NCBI RefSeq assembly: GCF_036195325.1
Contig: NZ_CP108101.1
Location: 2,914,001-2,978,000 of the forward strand
Length of the DNA: 64,000 bases
Reading direction: 5' to 3'
Source of the DNA: Streptomyces sp. NBC_00234
GTDB taxonomy: Bacteria > Actinomycetota > Actinomycetes > Streptomycetales > Streptomycetaceae
Part shown: one piece after another, positions 8,215-16,555 of the stretch
Layout: each line of letters starts with the position of its first letter
Position numbering within the stretch: position 1 is the first letter of the stretch
Position numbers and translations under genes: made by a program
Notes under the pieces: generated by a model
Databases searched by the model: none
What the model was told of the DNA's origin: nothing
The model's input: the letters and a program-made list of their open reading frames with translations, nothing else

Positions 8215-9432
8215 ATGAGCCAGGACTCCGCCACCGCAACGGAGGCCGCACGGAAGCTGACCGGGCGGCGACGCCGGGAAGTCGTAGCCGTACTGCTTTT
8301 CAGCGGCGGCCCTATCTTCGAGAGCTCCATCCCGCTCTCCGTTTTCGGAATCGACCGGCAGGACGCGGGAGTTCCCCGCTACCGGCTGCTCGTCTGCGGA
8401 GGCGAAGAGGGGCCACTGCGCACCACGGGTGGACTCGAACTCAGCACACCGTACGGACTTGAGGCGATCAGCAGGGCAGGCACCGTCGTGGTGCCCGCCT
8501 GGCGATCCATCACATCACCGCCGCCCGCGGAAGCGCTGGACGCGCTGCGCCGTGCCCACGAAGAGGGCGCGCGCATCGTCGGACTGTGCACCGGGGCGTT
8601 CGTCCTCGCCGCGGCCGGCCTGCTGGACGGCCGGCCGGCGACGACACACTGGATGTACGCACCGACGCTGGCCAAGCGCTATCCGTCGGTGCACGTCGAT
8701 CCGCGTGAGCTCTTCGTCGACGACGGCGACGTACTCACCTCCGCCGGCACGGCCGCCGGGATCGACCTCTGTCTGCACATCGTCCGCACGGACCACGGCA
8801 CGGAGGCAGCCGGGGCACTCGCCCGCCGGCTCGTCGTACCACCGCGCCGCAGCGGCGGCCAGGAGCGCTATCTCGACCGGTCCTTGCCGGAGGAGATCGG
8901 CTCCGACCCGCTCGCCGAGGTGGTGGCCTGGGCGCTGGAGCATCTCCACGAGCAGTTCGACGTGGAGACGCTGGCGGCGCGCGCCTACATGAGCCGACGG
9001 ACCTTCGACCGGAGGTTCCGCTCGCTCACCGGCAGCGCACCGCTCCAGTGGCTCATCACCCAGCGGGTGCTGCAGGCGCAGCGGCTGCTGGAGACCTCCG
9101 ACTACTCGGTCGACGAGGTCGCGGGCCGCTGCGGATTCCGCTCCCCCGTCGCGCTGCGCGGGCACTTCCGCCGCCAGCTGGGCTCGTCGCCGGCCGCCTA
9201 CCGGGCGGCCTACCGGGCCCGTCGTCCGCAGAGCGGAGGACTGGAGAGCATCGCCCACGCGATCGACCCGGTCGTGCCCGCCCAGGGGACGGTCACGGCC
9301 CGACGGACCGCACCGCCCGGGCCGACCCCGGTCGGCGTGGCCTCCGGCGGCTCGGCGGACCACCTGAAACCGGGCTCTGACGCGTACGCGCCGGGGCGCC
9401 CGGCCCTGCCGGGGCAGCGCAGCGCCCCGTAG
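8215..9432 (+). CDS. adpA: AdpA, AraC-family master regulator of differentiation
   Basis: This encodes 405 residues. The N-terminal half (about 15-200) is the DJ-1/PfpI-like dimerisation domain, with GLCTGAFVLAAAGLLDGRPA. The C-terminal half (about 240-345) is an AraC/XylS DNA-binding domain with two helix-turn-helix motifs (LAARAYMSRRTFDRRF and VDEVAGRCGFRSPVALRGHF). AdpA controls aerial growth, secreted enzymes and antibiotic genes in Streptomyces. Its near-universal TTA codon makes it a bldA target in well-studied species. Here no TTA is present, and Leu224 in the linker RSLPEEIG is encoded by TTG. ornA follows 10 nt downstream, the known gene order. It was identified from sequence and context and is very likely orthologous. 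Confidence 0.93.
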   Translation: MSQDSATATEAARKLTGRRRREVVAVLLFSGGPIFESSIPLSVFGIDRQDAGVPRYRLLVCGGEEGPLRTTGGLELSTPYGLEAISRAGTVVVPAWRSITSPPPAEALDALRRAHEEGARIVGLCTGAFVLAAAGLLDGRPATTHWMYAPTLAKRYPSVHVDPRELFVDDGDVLTSAGTAAGIDLCLHIVRTDHGTEAAGALARRLVVPPRRSGGQERYLDRSLPEEIGSDPLAEVVAWALEHLHEQFDVETLAARAYMSRRTFDRRFRSLTGSAPLQWLITQRVLQAQRLLETSDYSVDEVAGRCGFRSPVALRGHFRRQLGSSPAAYRAAYRARRPQSGGLESIAHAIDPVVPAQGTVTARRTAPPGPTPVGVASGGSADHLKPGSDAYAPGRPALPGQRSAP

Positions 9433-9442
9433 GGTGGGGCAC

Positions 9443-10045
9443 ATGAACGACCGTATGGTGTGGATCGACTGCGAGATGACCGGGCTCTCGCTGACGGACG
9501 ACGCACTCATCGAGGTGGCCGCGCTGGTCACCGACTCGGAGCTGAACGTGCTCGGCGAAGGGGTGGACATCGTGATCCGCCCGCCGGACGCGGCCCTGGA
9601 GACCATGCCCGAGGTGGTGCGGCAGATGCACACCACCTCGGGGCTCCTCGACGAGCTTGCAGGGGGCACGACCCTGGAAGCCGCCGAGGAGCAGGTCATG
9701 GCCTATGTGCGCGAGCACGTGAAGGAGCCCGGCAAGGCCCCGCTCTGCGGAAACTCGGTCGGCACCGACCGGGGCTTCCTCTCGCGGGACATGCCGTCGC
9801 TGGAGGGCTACCTCCACTACCGGATCGTCGATGTGTCCTCGGTCAAGGAACTGGCGCGCCGCTGGTACCCGAGGGCGTACTTCAACAGTCCGGAGAAGAA
9901 CGGCAACCACCGGGCACTGGCGGACATCCGGGATTCGATCACGGAGCTCCGCTACTACCGGGAGGCGGTCTTCGTGCCGCAGCCCGGTCCCGACTCGGCC
10001 CGTGCCAAGGAGATCGCGGCGCGTCTCTCGGCCCCCGCGGAGTAG
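9443..10045 (+). CDS. ornA: Oligoribonuclease
   Basis: This encodes 200 residues of a DEDDh-type 3'-5' exonuclease. It degrades 2-5-nt RNA fragments, and in bacteria with c-di-GMP it also clears pGpG. The DEDDh residues appear in MVWIDCEMTGL (Asp, Glu), in the middle Asp region (LCGNSVGTDRGFL), and in NHRALADIRDSI (His, Asp). I chose the ATG at 9443 because the protein then begins MNDRMVWIDCEMTG. A GTG at 9434 is also in frame. Spacing from adpA is 10 nt, with GGGTGGGGC between the genes, so the two may be partly co-transcribed. The window also encodes a GGDEF/EAL protein, whose product this enzyme would degrade. Confidence 0.92.
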   Translation: MNDRMVWIDCEMTGLSLTDDALIEVAALVTDSELNVLGEGVDIVIRPPDAALETMPEVVRQMHTTSGLLDELAGGTTLEAAEEQVMAYVREHVKEPGKAPLCGNSVGTDRGFLSRDMPSLEGYLHYRIVDVSSVKELARRWYPRAYFNSPEKNGNHRALADIRDSITELRYYREAVFVPQPGPDSARAKEIAARLSAPAE

Positions 10046-10169
10046 AACGACGACCCTGGTCACGGGCCTTTCGGGGCCCGTGGGCGGGGCGGAAACAACC
10101 GGGGCGCGAGCACCCTCCCGGACCCTGTACACTTTTTCTCGGCCGGTCGGAAAAGCGACCGGGCGACAT

Positions 10170-10243
10170 GGTGGGTATAGCTCAGCTGGCAGAGCACCTG
10201 GTTGTGGTCCAGGATGTCGCGGGTTCAAGTCCCGTTACTCACC
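10170..10243 (+). tRNA. tRNA-His (anticodon GTG)
   Basis: This is a full cloverleaf. Acceptor arm GTGGGTA pairs with TACTCAC, the D-loop is AGCTCAGCTGGCAGAGC, and the anticodon arm CTGGTTGTGGTCCAG carries GTG. The T-arm is CGGGTTCAAGTCCCG. G10170 supplies the extra G(-1) typical of tRNA-His and faces C10243. CCA is not encoded. Confidence 0.95.
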
Positions 10244-10250
10244 CTGAAGG

Positions 10251-10280
10251 AAGGGCCCCGGTCTTCGGACCGGGGCCCTT
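10251..10280 (+). terminator. Terminator of tRNA-His
   Basis: AAGGGCCCCGGTC, loop TTCG, GACCGGGGCCCTT: a perfect 13-bp stem with a UUCG tetraloop, 7 nt after the tRNA. Confidence 0.88.
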
Positions 10281-10291
10281 CTCGTTGCGCC

Positions 10292-10343
10292 GACGCCCTT
10301 CCTGTCATCTGTGACCCGGGTCACGGATGACAGGAAGGGCGTC
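10292..10343. terminator. 52-bp near-perfect palindrome between tRNA-His and cebR
   Basis: Arms 10292-10309 and 10326-10343 are perfectly complementary over 18 bp. They enclose a second palindrome, GTGACCCGGGTCAC. The whole element is one long hairpin with a single G-T pair. It lies just downstream of cebR (leftward) and probably terminates that gene. Confidence 0.75.
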
Positions 10344-10354
10344 TCCGTGTCCGG

Positions 10355-11383
10355 TCAGGAGGATTCCCGTACGACCAGCTCGGTGGGCAGCACGATCCTC
10401 GGGCGGTCCTCGGAGGTGCCCGCGATCTCCTGGAGCAGCACGCGGGTCATGGTCCGGCCCATCTCCTCGGTGGGCTGCCGGACGCTCGTGAGCGGCGGGT
10501 CCATGTGGCGGGCGACGGCCGAGTCGTCGAAGCCGATCATGGCGATGTCCTCCGGGACGCGGCGGCCGGCCTCGCGCAGGACCTGACGGGCCCCCGCCGC
10601 CATCACGTCGGACGCGACGAAGACCGCGTCGACGCCGGGGCAGCGGTCGAGGAGCTCCCGCATGGCGCGGGCGCCGCCCTCCTCGGTGAAGTCCGCGGGG
10701 GCGATCAGGCGCTCGTCGGGGGCCAGGCCCGCGGCGGCGACGGCCTCGCGGTAGCCGTCGAGGCGGCGCTGGGCGCCGTACACGTCGAGGCGCCCGGTGA
10801 TCGTGGCGATGGAGCGGCGCCCTCGGGATATCAGGTGACCCACGGCCATGCGGGCACCCTCGAAGTTGTCGGAGTCGACCGAGGCCAGGGGTTCGGTGGC
10901 GTGCCTGCGACCGCTGATCACACAGGGCATCCCCAGCTGTTCGAGCAGGTCGGGAAGCGGGTCGTCGGCGTGCACGGCGACCAGCAGGACACCGTCCACG
11001 CGGTGCGCGGTCAGATACTGGGCCAGCCGGCGGCGCTCGCGGTCGTTGCCCGCGAGGGTGAGCAGCAGCTGCATCTCGGTGTCGGCGAGGGCCGCACCGA
11101 CCCCGCGCACGATGTCGGAGAAGTACGGCTCGGCGAAGAACCGGGTCTCGGTCTCGGGCACGACGAGCGCGATCGCGTCCGTGCGGTTGCCCGCCAGGGC
11201 GCGGGCGGCACGGTTGGGCACGTAACCCAGTTCGTTGACCGCCGCCTCGACCGTGGCCCGGGTGGAATCACTCACGCGCGGTGAGCCGTTGATCACGCGG
11301 GAGACCGTCCCGCGGCCGACTCCCGCCTTCGCCGCGACCTCCTCCAGTGTGGGCCGCCGCCCCTGCCGTCCACGAACAGTCAT
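10355..11383 (-). CDS. cebR: CebR, LacI-family repressor of cello-oligosaccharide genes
   Basis: This encodes 342 residues. The N-terminal LacI helix-turn-helix and hinge are clear: PTLEEVAAKAGVGRGTVSRV then AVNELGYVPNRAARALAG. The rest is a periplasmic-binding-protein-like effector domain (VDAVFVASDVMAAGA, AMIGFDDSAVARHMDPPLTS). In S. griseus, S. scabies and S. reticuli CebR represses cebEFG and bglC and is released by cellobiose. The ATG at 11383 has GGGAGG upstream. An earlier in-frame start at 11416 lacks this. It is divergent from cebEFG with a perfect CebR-type box between them. Confidence 0.9.
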   Translation of the reverse strand: MTVRGRQGRRPTLEEVAAKAGVGRGTVSRVINGSPRVSDSTRATVEAAVNELGYVPNRAARALAGNRTDAIALVVPETETRFFAEPYFSDIVRGVGAALADTEMQLLLTLAGNDRERRRLAQYLTAHRVDGVLLVAVHADDPLPDLLEQLGMPCVISGRRHATEPLASVDSDNFEGARMAVGHLISRGRRSIATITGRLDVYGAQRRLDGYREAVAAAGLAPDERLIAPADFTEEGGARAMRELLDRCPGVDAVFVASDVMAAGARQVLREAGRRVPEDIAMIGFDDSAVARHMDPPLTSVRQPTEEMGRTMTRVLLQEIAGTSEDRPRIVLPTELVVRESS

Positions 11384-11497
11384 GGCTGCCCCTCCCAGTC
11401 GTCGAAAATTTCTCACAAGCCGATAACTGAAACAAGTCTCGCCGTCCGGTCCCTTGACACCCTCCCAGCGAGCCGCAACCCTTCAACACATCACGTA

Positions 11498-11511
11498 TGG
11501 GAGCGCTCCCA
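11498..11511. promoter_or_regulatory. CebR operator (14-bp palindrome)
   Basis: TGGGAGCGCTCCCA is a perfect 14-bp inverted repeat. It is identical to the CebR box described in other Streptomyces. It lies 121 nt upstream of the cebE start and 115 nt from the cebR start, so it can serve both. Confidence 0.92.
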
Positions 11512-11631
11512 CCGTACCTGACTCATACATCTCCCGCACGTCCCTCACCTGGACCACAGCGCGAAACAACGTACGGACGCGTTCGCGCAGTTGGGCCGGG
11601 GAGGGCACGCACGGGGCACAAGGAGGCCGCA

Positions 11632-12993
11632 ATGCGCACTTCTGTCTTCACCCGGGGTACGACCGCACCACCGCCACGCCGCGCTTTCCGCCGTGCAGTG
11701 GTCATCGCAGCCGTCGCCGCCCTCGGCGCCGGCCTGCTGGCCGGCTGCGCCGAGGATTCCGAGGACGCCTCGTCCAGCCCGTCCTCCGGCGGCGGGAAGG
11801 GGAAGACGACGATCACCGTCGGCGTCTTCGGTGCCTTCGGTCTGAAGGAGGCGGGGCTGTACGACGCGTACATGAAGCTCCACCCCGAGATCAACATCGA
11901 GCAGACGTCGATCGAGCGGAACGAGAACTACTACCCGCAGCTGCTCACCCACCTCGCCTCGGGCAGCGGTCTCGCCGACATCCAGGCGATCGAGGTCAAC
12001 AACATCGCCGAGATCGCCCAGACGCAGTCCTCCAAGCTGGTGGACCTGGGCAAGACCGCCGGGGTGAAGAAGGAGAACTTCCTGGAGTGGAAGTGGTCCC
12101 AGGGCACGGACAAGAGCGGCAAGACCGTCGCGCTCGGTACCGACATCGGACCCCAGGGCATCTGCTACCGCAAGGACCTCTTCGAGAAGGCCGGGCTTCC
12201 CACCGACCGCGAGGAAGTCGGCGCGCTGTGGGCCGGTGACTGGCAGAAGTTCCTCGCCGCGGGCGAGAAGTACAAGGCGAAGGCACCCAAGGGGACCTCG
12301 TTCGTCGACTCCGCCTCCGGGCTGATGAACGCCGTGCAGGGTGGCTCCGCCGCGCGCTACTACGACGAGGACGGGAAGGTCATCTACAAGACCAACCCGG
12401 CGGTCAAGGACGCCTGGGACGTCGCTGCCGAGGCGGCCGACCTCGGTCTGACGGCCAAGCTCCAGCAGTTCCAGCCCTCGTGGGACCAGGCCATCGTGAA
12501 CGGCACCTTCGCCACGATCTCCTGCCCGCCGTGGATGATCGGCTACATCAAGGACAAGGGCGCCGAGAAGACCGAGGGCAAGTGGGACGTCGCCGCGGCA
12601 CCCAAGAGCAGTAACTGGGGCGGTTCCTTCCTGACCGTGCCCGAGGCCGGCAAGAACAAGGAGGAGGCCGCCAAGCTCGTCGCGTGGCTGACCGCCCCCG
12701 AGCAGCAGGCCACGTTCTTCGCCAAGCGGGGCAGCTTCCCGAGCGCGCAGGCCGCGTTCTCGCTGCCCGAGGTCGCCGACGCCAAGGACCCGTACGTCAA
12801 CGACGCCCCGATCGGCAAGATCTTCTCCGACGCCGCCAAGAACATCCCGGTGACCGTCGTCGGCCCGAAGGACCTGATCATCGCCCAGAACCTGGCCGAT
12901 GTCGGCATGCTCCAGGTCGACCAGAAGGGCGTCTCGTCCGAGGACGGCTGGAACGCCGCGGTGAAGGCGATCGACAACGCCCTGGAGAAGTGA
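11632..12993 (+). CDS. cebE: CebE, cellobiose/cellotriose-binding lipoprotein
   Basis: This encodes 453 residues of an extracytoplasmic solute-binding protein of the sugar ABC family. The N-terminus is basic, then hydrophobic, and ends in the lipobox LLAGC, so Cys is lipidated after cleavage. The mature part begins with a Ser/Gly-rich linker and then the ligand fold (KTTITVGVFGAFG). Start ATG 11632 has AAGGAGG at 6 nt. The longer open frame to 11497 would begin inside the CebR operator and is rejected. It is the first gene of cebEFG-bglC and is regulated by CebR. Confidence 0.92.
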   Translation: MRTSVFTRGTTAPPPRRAFRRAVVIAAVAALGAGLLAGCAEDSEDASSSPSSGGGKGKTTITVGVFGAFGLKEAGLYDAYMKLHPEINIEQTSIERNENYYPQLLTHLASGSGLADIQAIEVNNIAEIAQTQSSKLVDLGKTAGVKKENFLEWKWSQGTDKSGKTVALGTDIGPQGICYRKDLFEKAGLPTDREEVGALWAGDWQKFLAAGEKYKAKAPKGTSFVDSASGLMNAVQGGSAARYYDEDGKVIYKTNPAVKDAWDVAAEAADLGLTAKLQQFQPSWDQAIVNGTFATISCPPWMIGYIKDKGAEKTEGKWDVAAAPKSSNWGGSFLTVPEAGKNKEEAAKLVAWLTAPEQQATFFAKRGSFPSAQAAFSLPEVADAKDPYVNDAPIGKIFSDAAKNIPVTVVGPKDLIIAQNLADVGMLQVDQKGVSSEDGWNAAVKAIDNALEK

Positions 12994-12999
12994 CCTCCG

Positions 13000-14013
13000 G
13001 TGAGCGGAACGACTAGCAAGTCCCGCACGGCCGCGCCCCTCTCCGAGGGGGGCGCGGCCCCGCGCCGCGTGGGCGGCAGCGGCTCCCCGGGCCCCGTCCG
13101 CAGCGAGCGGCGCAGCCGCCTGTACCGGTGGGACCTGAAGTGGAGTCCGTACGCCTTCGTGGCCCCGTTCTTCGTCTTCTTCCTGGCCTTCGGCCTGTTC
13201 CCGCTGATCTACACGGGCTGGGCCTCGCTCCACCAGGTCGAGCTGACCGCCCCGAACGACATGGAATGGATCGGGCTGCGCAACTTCTCCAGGCTGATGG
13301 AGGACGAGTTCTTCTGGAACGCGCTGCGCAACACCCTGACCATCGGGGTCCTCTCCACGGTCCCGCAGCTGCTGATCGCCCTGGGTATCGCGCATCTGCT
13401 CAACTACCGGCTGCGCGGCTCGATGTTCTTCCGGGTCGCCATCCTCACGCCGTACGCGACGAGTGTGGCCGCGGCGACGCTCGTGTTCGTGATGCTGTTC
13501 GGCCGTGACATCGGGATGGTCAACTGGGTGCTGGGTCAGGTCGGTTTCGGCCCGGTGGACTGGGAGAACGGCGAGTGGACCTCGCAGCTCGCCGTCTCGA
13601 CCATCGTCGTCTGGCGGTGGACCGGCTACAACGCGCTGATCTATCTGGCGGCGATGCAGGCGATCCCCAACGACCTCTACGAGTCGGCGGCCCTGGACGG
13701 CGCCACCCGCTGGCAGCAGTTCGTCCATGTGACGATCCCGTCGCTGCGGCCGACGATCCTCTTCACCTGCGTGGTGTCGACGATCGGCGCGACCCAGCTC
13801 TTCGGTGAGCCGCTCCTGTTCAACCGGGGCGCGGGTGCCACCGGCGGGGCCAACCACCAGTTCCAGACGCTCGGTCTCTACCTGTACGAGCAGGGCTGGG
13901 TCAATCTCCACCTCGGCCGGGCCTCGGCCATCGCCTGGACGATGTTCCTGATCCTTCTGCTGATCGGCGCCGTCAACTGGCTGGTCGGCCGTCGTCTGCG
14001 CAAGAGCTCATGA
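13000..14013 (+). CDS. cebF: CebF, cello-oligosaccharide ABC permease
   Basis: This encodes 337 residues of a MalF-type inner-membrane component. About 45 polar N-terminal residues precede six hydrophobic segments, beginning SPYAFVAPFFVFFLAFGLFP. The EAA loop that contacts the ATPase is ESAALDGATRWQQFVHVTIP. The GTG start is 6 nt after cebE. No ATPase gene is in the operon. In Streptomyces the shared ATPase MsiK, encoded elsewhere, energises this transporter. Confidence 0.92.
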   Translation: MSGTTSKSRTAAPLSEGGAAPRRVGGSGSPGPVRSERRSRLYRWDLKWSPYAFVAPFFVFFLAFGLFPLIYTGWASLHQVELTAPNDMEWIGLRNFSRLMEDEFFWNALRNTLTIGVLSTVPQLLIALGIAHLLNYRLRGSMFFRVAILTPYATSVAAATLVFVMLFGRDIGMVNWVLGQVGFGPVDWENGEWTSQLAVSTIVVWRWTGYNALIYLAAMQAIPNDLYESAALDGATRWQQFVHVTIPSLRPTILFTCVVSTIGATQLFGEPLLFNRGAGATGGANHQFQTLGLYLYEQGWVNLHLGRASAIAWTMFLILLLIGAVNWLVGRRLRKSS

Positions 14014-14024
14014 GGGGCGACACG

Positions 14025-14936
14025 ATGACAACCCTGATTCCGGCGGAGCCGGTGAGCCCGCCGAAGGCGCCGCCGGGCAAGCGGAAGCGGCGGCGCGGCG
14101 GGGAACGCGCCGGCAAGCAGCTGTACGGCGGCAAGTTCACCTACGCGGTGCTGATCGTCTTCACGGTGGGCTCGCTCTTCCCCCTGGTGTGGACGGCGAT
14201 CGCGGCGTCCCGCAACAACCACCGGCTGGCGCAGAATCCGCCGCCGTTCTGGTTCGGCGGCAATCTCTTCAAGAACCTGGAGATCGCCTGGACCGACGCC
14301 AACATGGGGTCGGCCCTGATCAACACGGCGATCGTCGCCGGTTCCATCACCGTGGGCACGGTCGTCTTCTCCACGCTGGCGGGCTTCGCCTTCGCCAAGC
14401 TCCGCTTCCGGTTCAAGAACGTCCTGCTGCTGCTGGTCATCGGCACGATGATGGTGCCGCCGCAGCTCAGCGTCGTACCGCTGTACATGATGATCGCCAA
14501 GCTGCAGTGGACCGATCAGCTCCAGGCCGTGATCCTGCCGACCCTGGTGAGCGCCTTCGGGGTGTTCTTCATGCGGCAGTACCTGATCGGGGCGCTGCCC
14601 ACCGAACTGATCGAGGCGGCCCGGGTCGACGGGGCCAGCAGTCTGCGCATCGTGTGGCACGTGGTCTTCCCGGCCGCGCGGCCGGCGATGGCGGTGCTCG
14701 GGATGCTCACCTTCGTCATGGCGTGGAACGACTTCTTCTGGCCGATCATCGCGCTGACCCAGAACGGGAGTCCCACCGTGCAGGTGGCGCTGACCGGGCT
14801 CGGCCGCGGCTACATCCCCGACCAGTCGGTGATCATGGCCGGCGCACTGCTCGGCACGCTGCCCCTGCTGGCCGTCTTCGTGATCTTCGGCAAGCAGATC
14901 GTCGGCGGCATCATGCAGGGCGCCGTCAAGGGCTGA
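14025..14936 (+). CDS. cebG: CebG, cello-oligosaccharide ABC permease
   Basis: This encodes 303 residues of a MalG-type permease and the partner of CebF. A basic N-terminal tail ([14 protein letters not shown]) precedes six transmembrane segments. The EAA loop is [21 protein letters not shown] chose ATG 14025 for its GAGGGG site. ATG 14010 overlaps the cebF stop as ATGA and would add five residues. Both are possible. It belongs to the cebEFG operon. Confidence 0.9.
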   Translation: MTTLIPAEPVSPPKAPPGKRKRRRGGERAGKQLYGGKFTYAVLIVFTVGSLFPLVWTAIAASRNNHRLAQNPPPFWFGGNLFKNLEIAWTDANMGSALINTAIVAGSITVGTVVFSTLAGFAFAKLRFRFKNVLLLLVIGTMMVPPQLSVVPLYMMIAKLQWTDQLQAVILPTLVSAFGVFFMRQYLIGALPTELIEAARVDGASSLRIVWHVVFPAARPAMAVLGMLTFVMAWNDFFWPIIALTQNGSPTVQVALTGLGRGYIPDQSVIMAGALLGTLPLLAVFVIFGKQIVGGIMQGAVKG

Positions 14937-14994
14937 TCCCCCGCGCCCTCTTTCTCCTTTCTCAGGACTCTCAGGACTCTCACGGAGGCTCTTC

Positions 14995-16404
14995 ATGTCC
15001 GCACACTTTCCGCCCGGTTTCCTCTGGGGCACCGCGACCTCCGCCCATCAGATCGAGGGCGCGGTACGGGAGGACGGCCGTACCCCCTCCATCTGGGACA
15101 CCTTCAGTCACACGCCGGGCAAGACGGAGGGCGGCGACCACGCCGACGTCGCCACCGATCACTACCACCGCCGCACCGAGGACGTGCAGCTGATCGCGGA
15201 CCTCGGGGTGAACGCGTACCGCTTCTCCGTCTCCTGGTCCCGGGTGCAGCCCACCGGGCGCGGTCCCGCGGTCCAGCGCGGCCTGGACTTCTACCGCCTC
15301 CTGGTGGACGAGCTCCTGGAGCGCGGCGTGAAGCCGATGCTCACGCTCTACCACTGGGACCTCCCGCAGGAGCTGGAGAACACCGGCGGCTGGACGGCGC
15401 GGGAGACCGCCCATCGCTTCGCCGAGTACGCGGGCATCGTCGCGGAGGCGCTCGGCGACCGGGTGGAGCTGTGGACCACCCTCAACGAGCCCTGGTGCAG
15501 CGCCTTCCTCGGATACGGCTCCGGGGTGCACGCCCCGGGACGTACGGAGCCGGTCGCCACGCTGCGCGCCGCCCACCACCTGAATCTGGCGCACGGTCTG
15601 GGTACGCAGGCGCTGCGTGCGGCGCTGCCCGCCCGCGCGCAGGTCTCGCTGAGCCTCAACCCGAGTGCGGTGCGGGCGCGGACGCAGTCGCCGCAGGACC
15701 TGGACGCCAAGCGCCGGATCGACGCGCTGGCCAACCGGATCTTCTCGGACCCGGTGCTCAAGGGCTCCTACCCGCAGGACCTGTTCGAGGACACGGCCCG
15801 GCTGACCGACTGGTCGTTCGTGGAGCCGGGCGATCTCGCGGCGATCAACCAGCCGCTGGACTCGCTGGGCATCAACTACTACACGCCGGCGGTCGTCTCC
15901 GACGGCAGTGACCTGGAGGGCCCGCGCCGCGACGGACACGGGGCGAGCGAGCACTCGCCGTGGCCGGGTTCGGAGCACGTCGCCTTCCACCAGCCGCCCG
16001 GCGAACAGACCGAGATGGGCTGGTCGATCGACCCCTCGGGGCTGCACGACCTGTTGATGCGGTACACGAAGGAGGCGCCGGGCATGCCTCTGATGATCAC
16101 GGAGAACGGTGCGGCGTACACCGACAAGGCGGGGGACGACGGTGTGGTGCACGACGAGGAGCGCATCCGCTATCTGCACGGCCATCTGTCGGCGGTCCAC
16201 CGGGCGATAGCGGACGGGGCCGACGTGCGCGGCTACTTCCTCTGGTCCCTGATGGACAACTTCGAGTGGGCGTACGGCTACGGCAAGCGCTTCGGCATCG
16301 TGCACGTGGACTACCCCACCCAGACGCGCACGCCGAAGGCCAGCGCCCACTGGTACGGCGAGCTGGCGAGGTCGGGAGTCCTGCCGAAGCCGCCGACCGG
16401 CTGA
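14995..16404 (+). CDS. bglC: BglC, GH1 beta-glucosidase
   Basis: This encodes 469 residues without a signal peptide, so it acts in the cytoplasm on cellobiose or cellotriose imported by CebEFG. The GH1 acid/base Glu165 lies in TLNEPW and the nucleophile Glu370 in MITENGAAY. The N-terminal signature [14 protein letters not shown] and the C-terminal [13 protein letters not shown] are typical. The site GGAGG precedes the ATG. It lies 58 nt after cebG and is probably in the same transcript. The product of this enzyme lowers cellobiose, the CebR inducer. A tandem 9-bp repeat (14962-14979) sits just upstream. Confidence 0.93.
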   Translation: MSAHFPPGFLWGTATSAHQIEGAVREDGRTPSIWDTFSHTPGKTEGGDHADVATDHYHRRTEDVQLIADLGVNAYRFSVSWSRVQPTGRGPAVQRGLDFYRLLVDELLERGVKPMLTLYHWDLPQELENTGGWTARETAHRFAEYAGIVAEALGDRVELWTTLNEPWCSAFLGYGSGVHAPGRTEPVATLRAAHHLNLAHGLGTQALRAALPARAQVSLSLNPSAVRARTQSPQDLDAKRRIDALANRIFSDPVLKGSYPQDLFEDTARLTDWSFVEPGDLAAINQPLDSLGINYYTPAVVSDGSDLEGPRRDGHGASEHSPWPGSEHVAFHQPPGEQTEMGWSIDPSGLHDLLMRYTKEAPGMPLMITENGAAYTDKAGDDGVVHDEERIRYLHGHLSAVHRAIADGADVRGYFLWSLMDNFEWAYGYGKRFGIVHVDYPTQTRTPKASAHWYGELARSGVLPKPPTG

Positions 16405-16416
16405 ACGCCACGGACC

Positions 16417-16450
16417 GGGGCACGGCGGAACGAGGGTGCCGCCGTGCCCC
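16417..16450 (+). terminator. Terminator of the ceb operon
   Basis: GGGGCACGGCGG pairs with CCGCCGTGCCCC around a 10-nt loop: a perfect 12-bp stem just after bglC. Confidence 0.8.
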
Positions 16451-16555
16451 ACTCCTGTAATTTCCCCCTTATGTCCCTCTTGATCAGATGTCTGACGGTG
16501 TGGGGCTCGTGATCGTCATCCTCGACCACTGAACCGCACGGGAGCGGACGCCACC

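Noticed and set aside
11545..13911. Open frame of 788 codons on the minus strand across cebE and cebF
   Set aside because: It is antisense to two well-recognised genes and the translation has no domain features.
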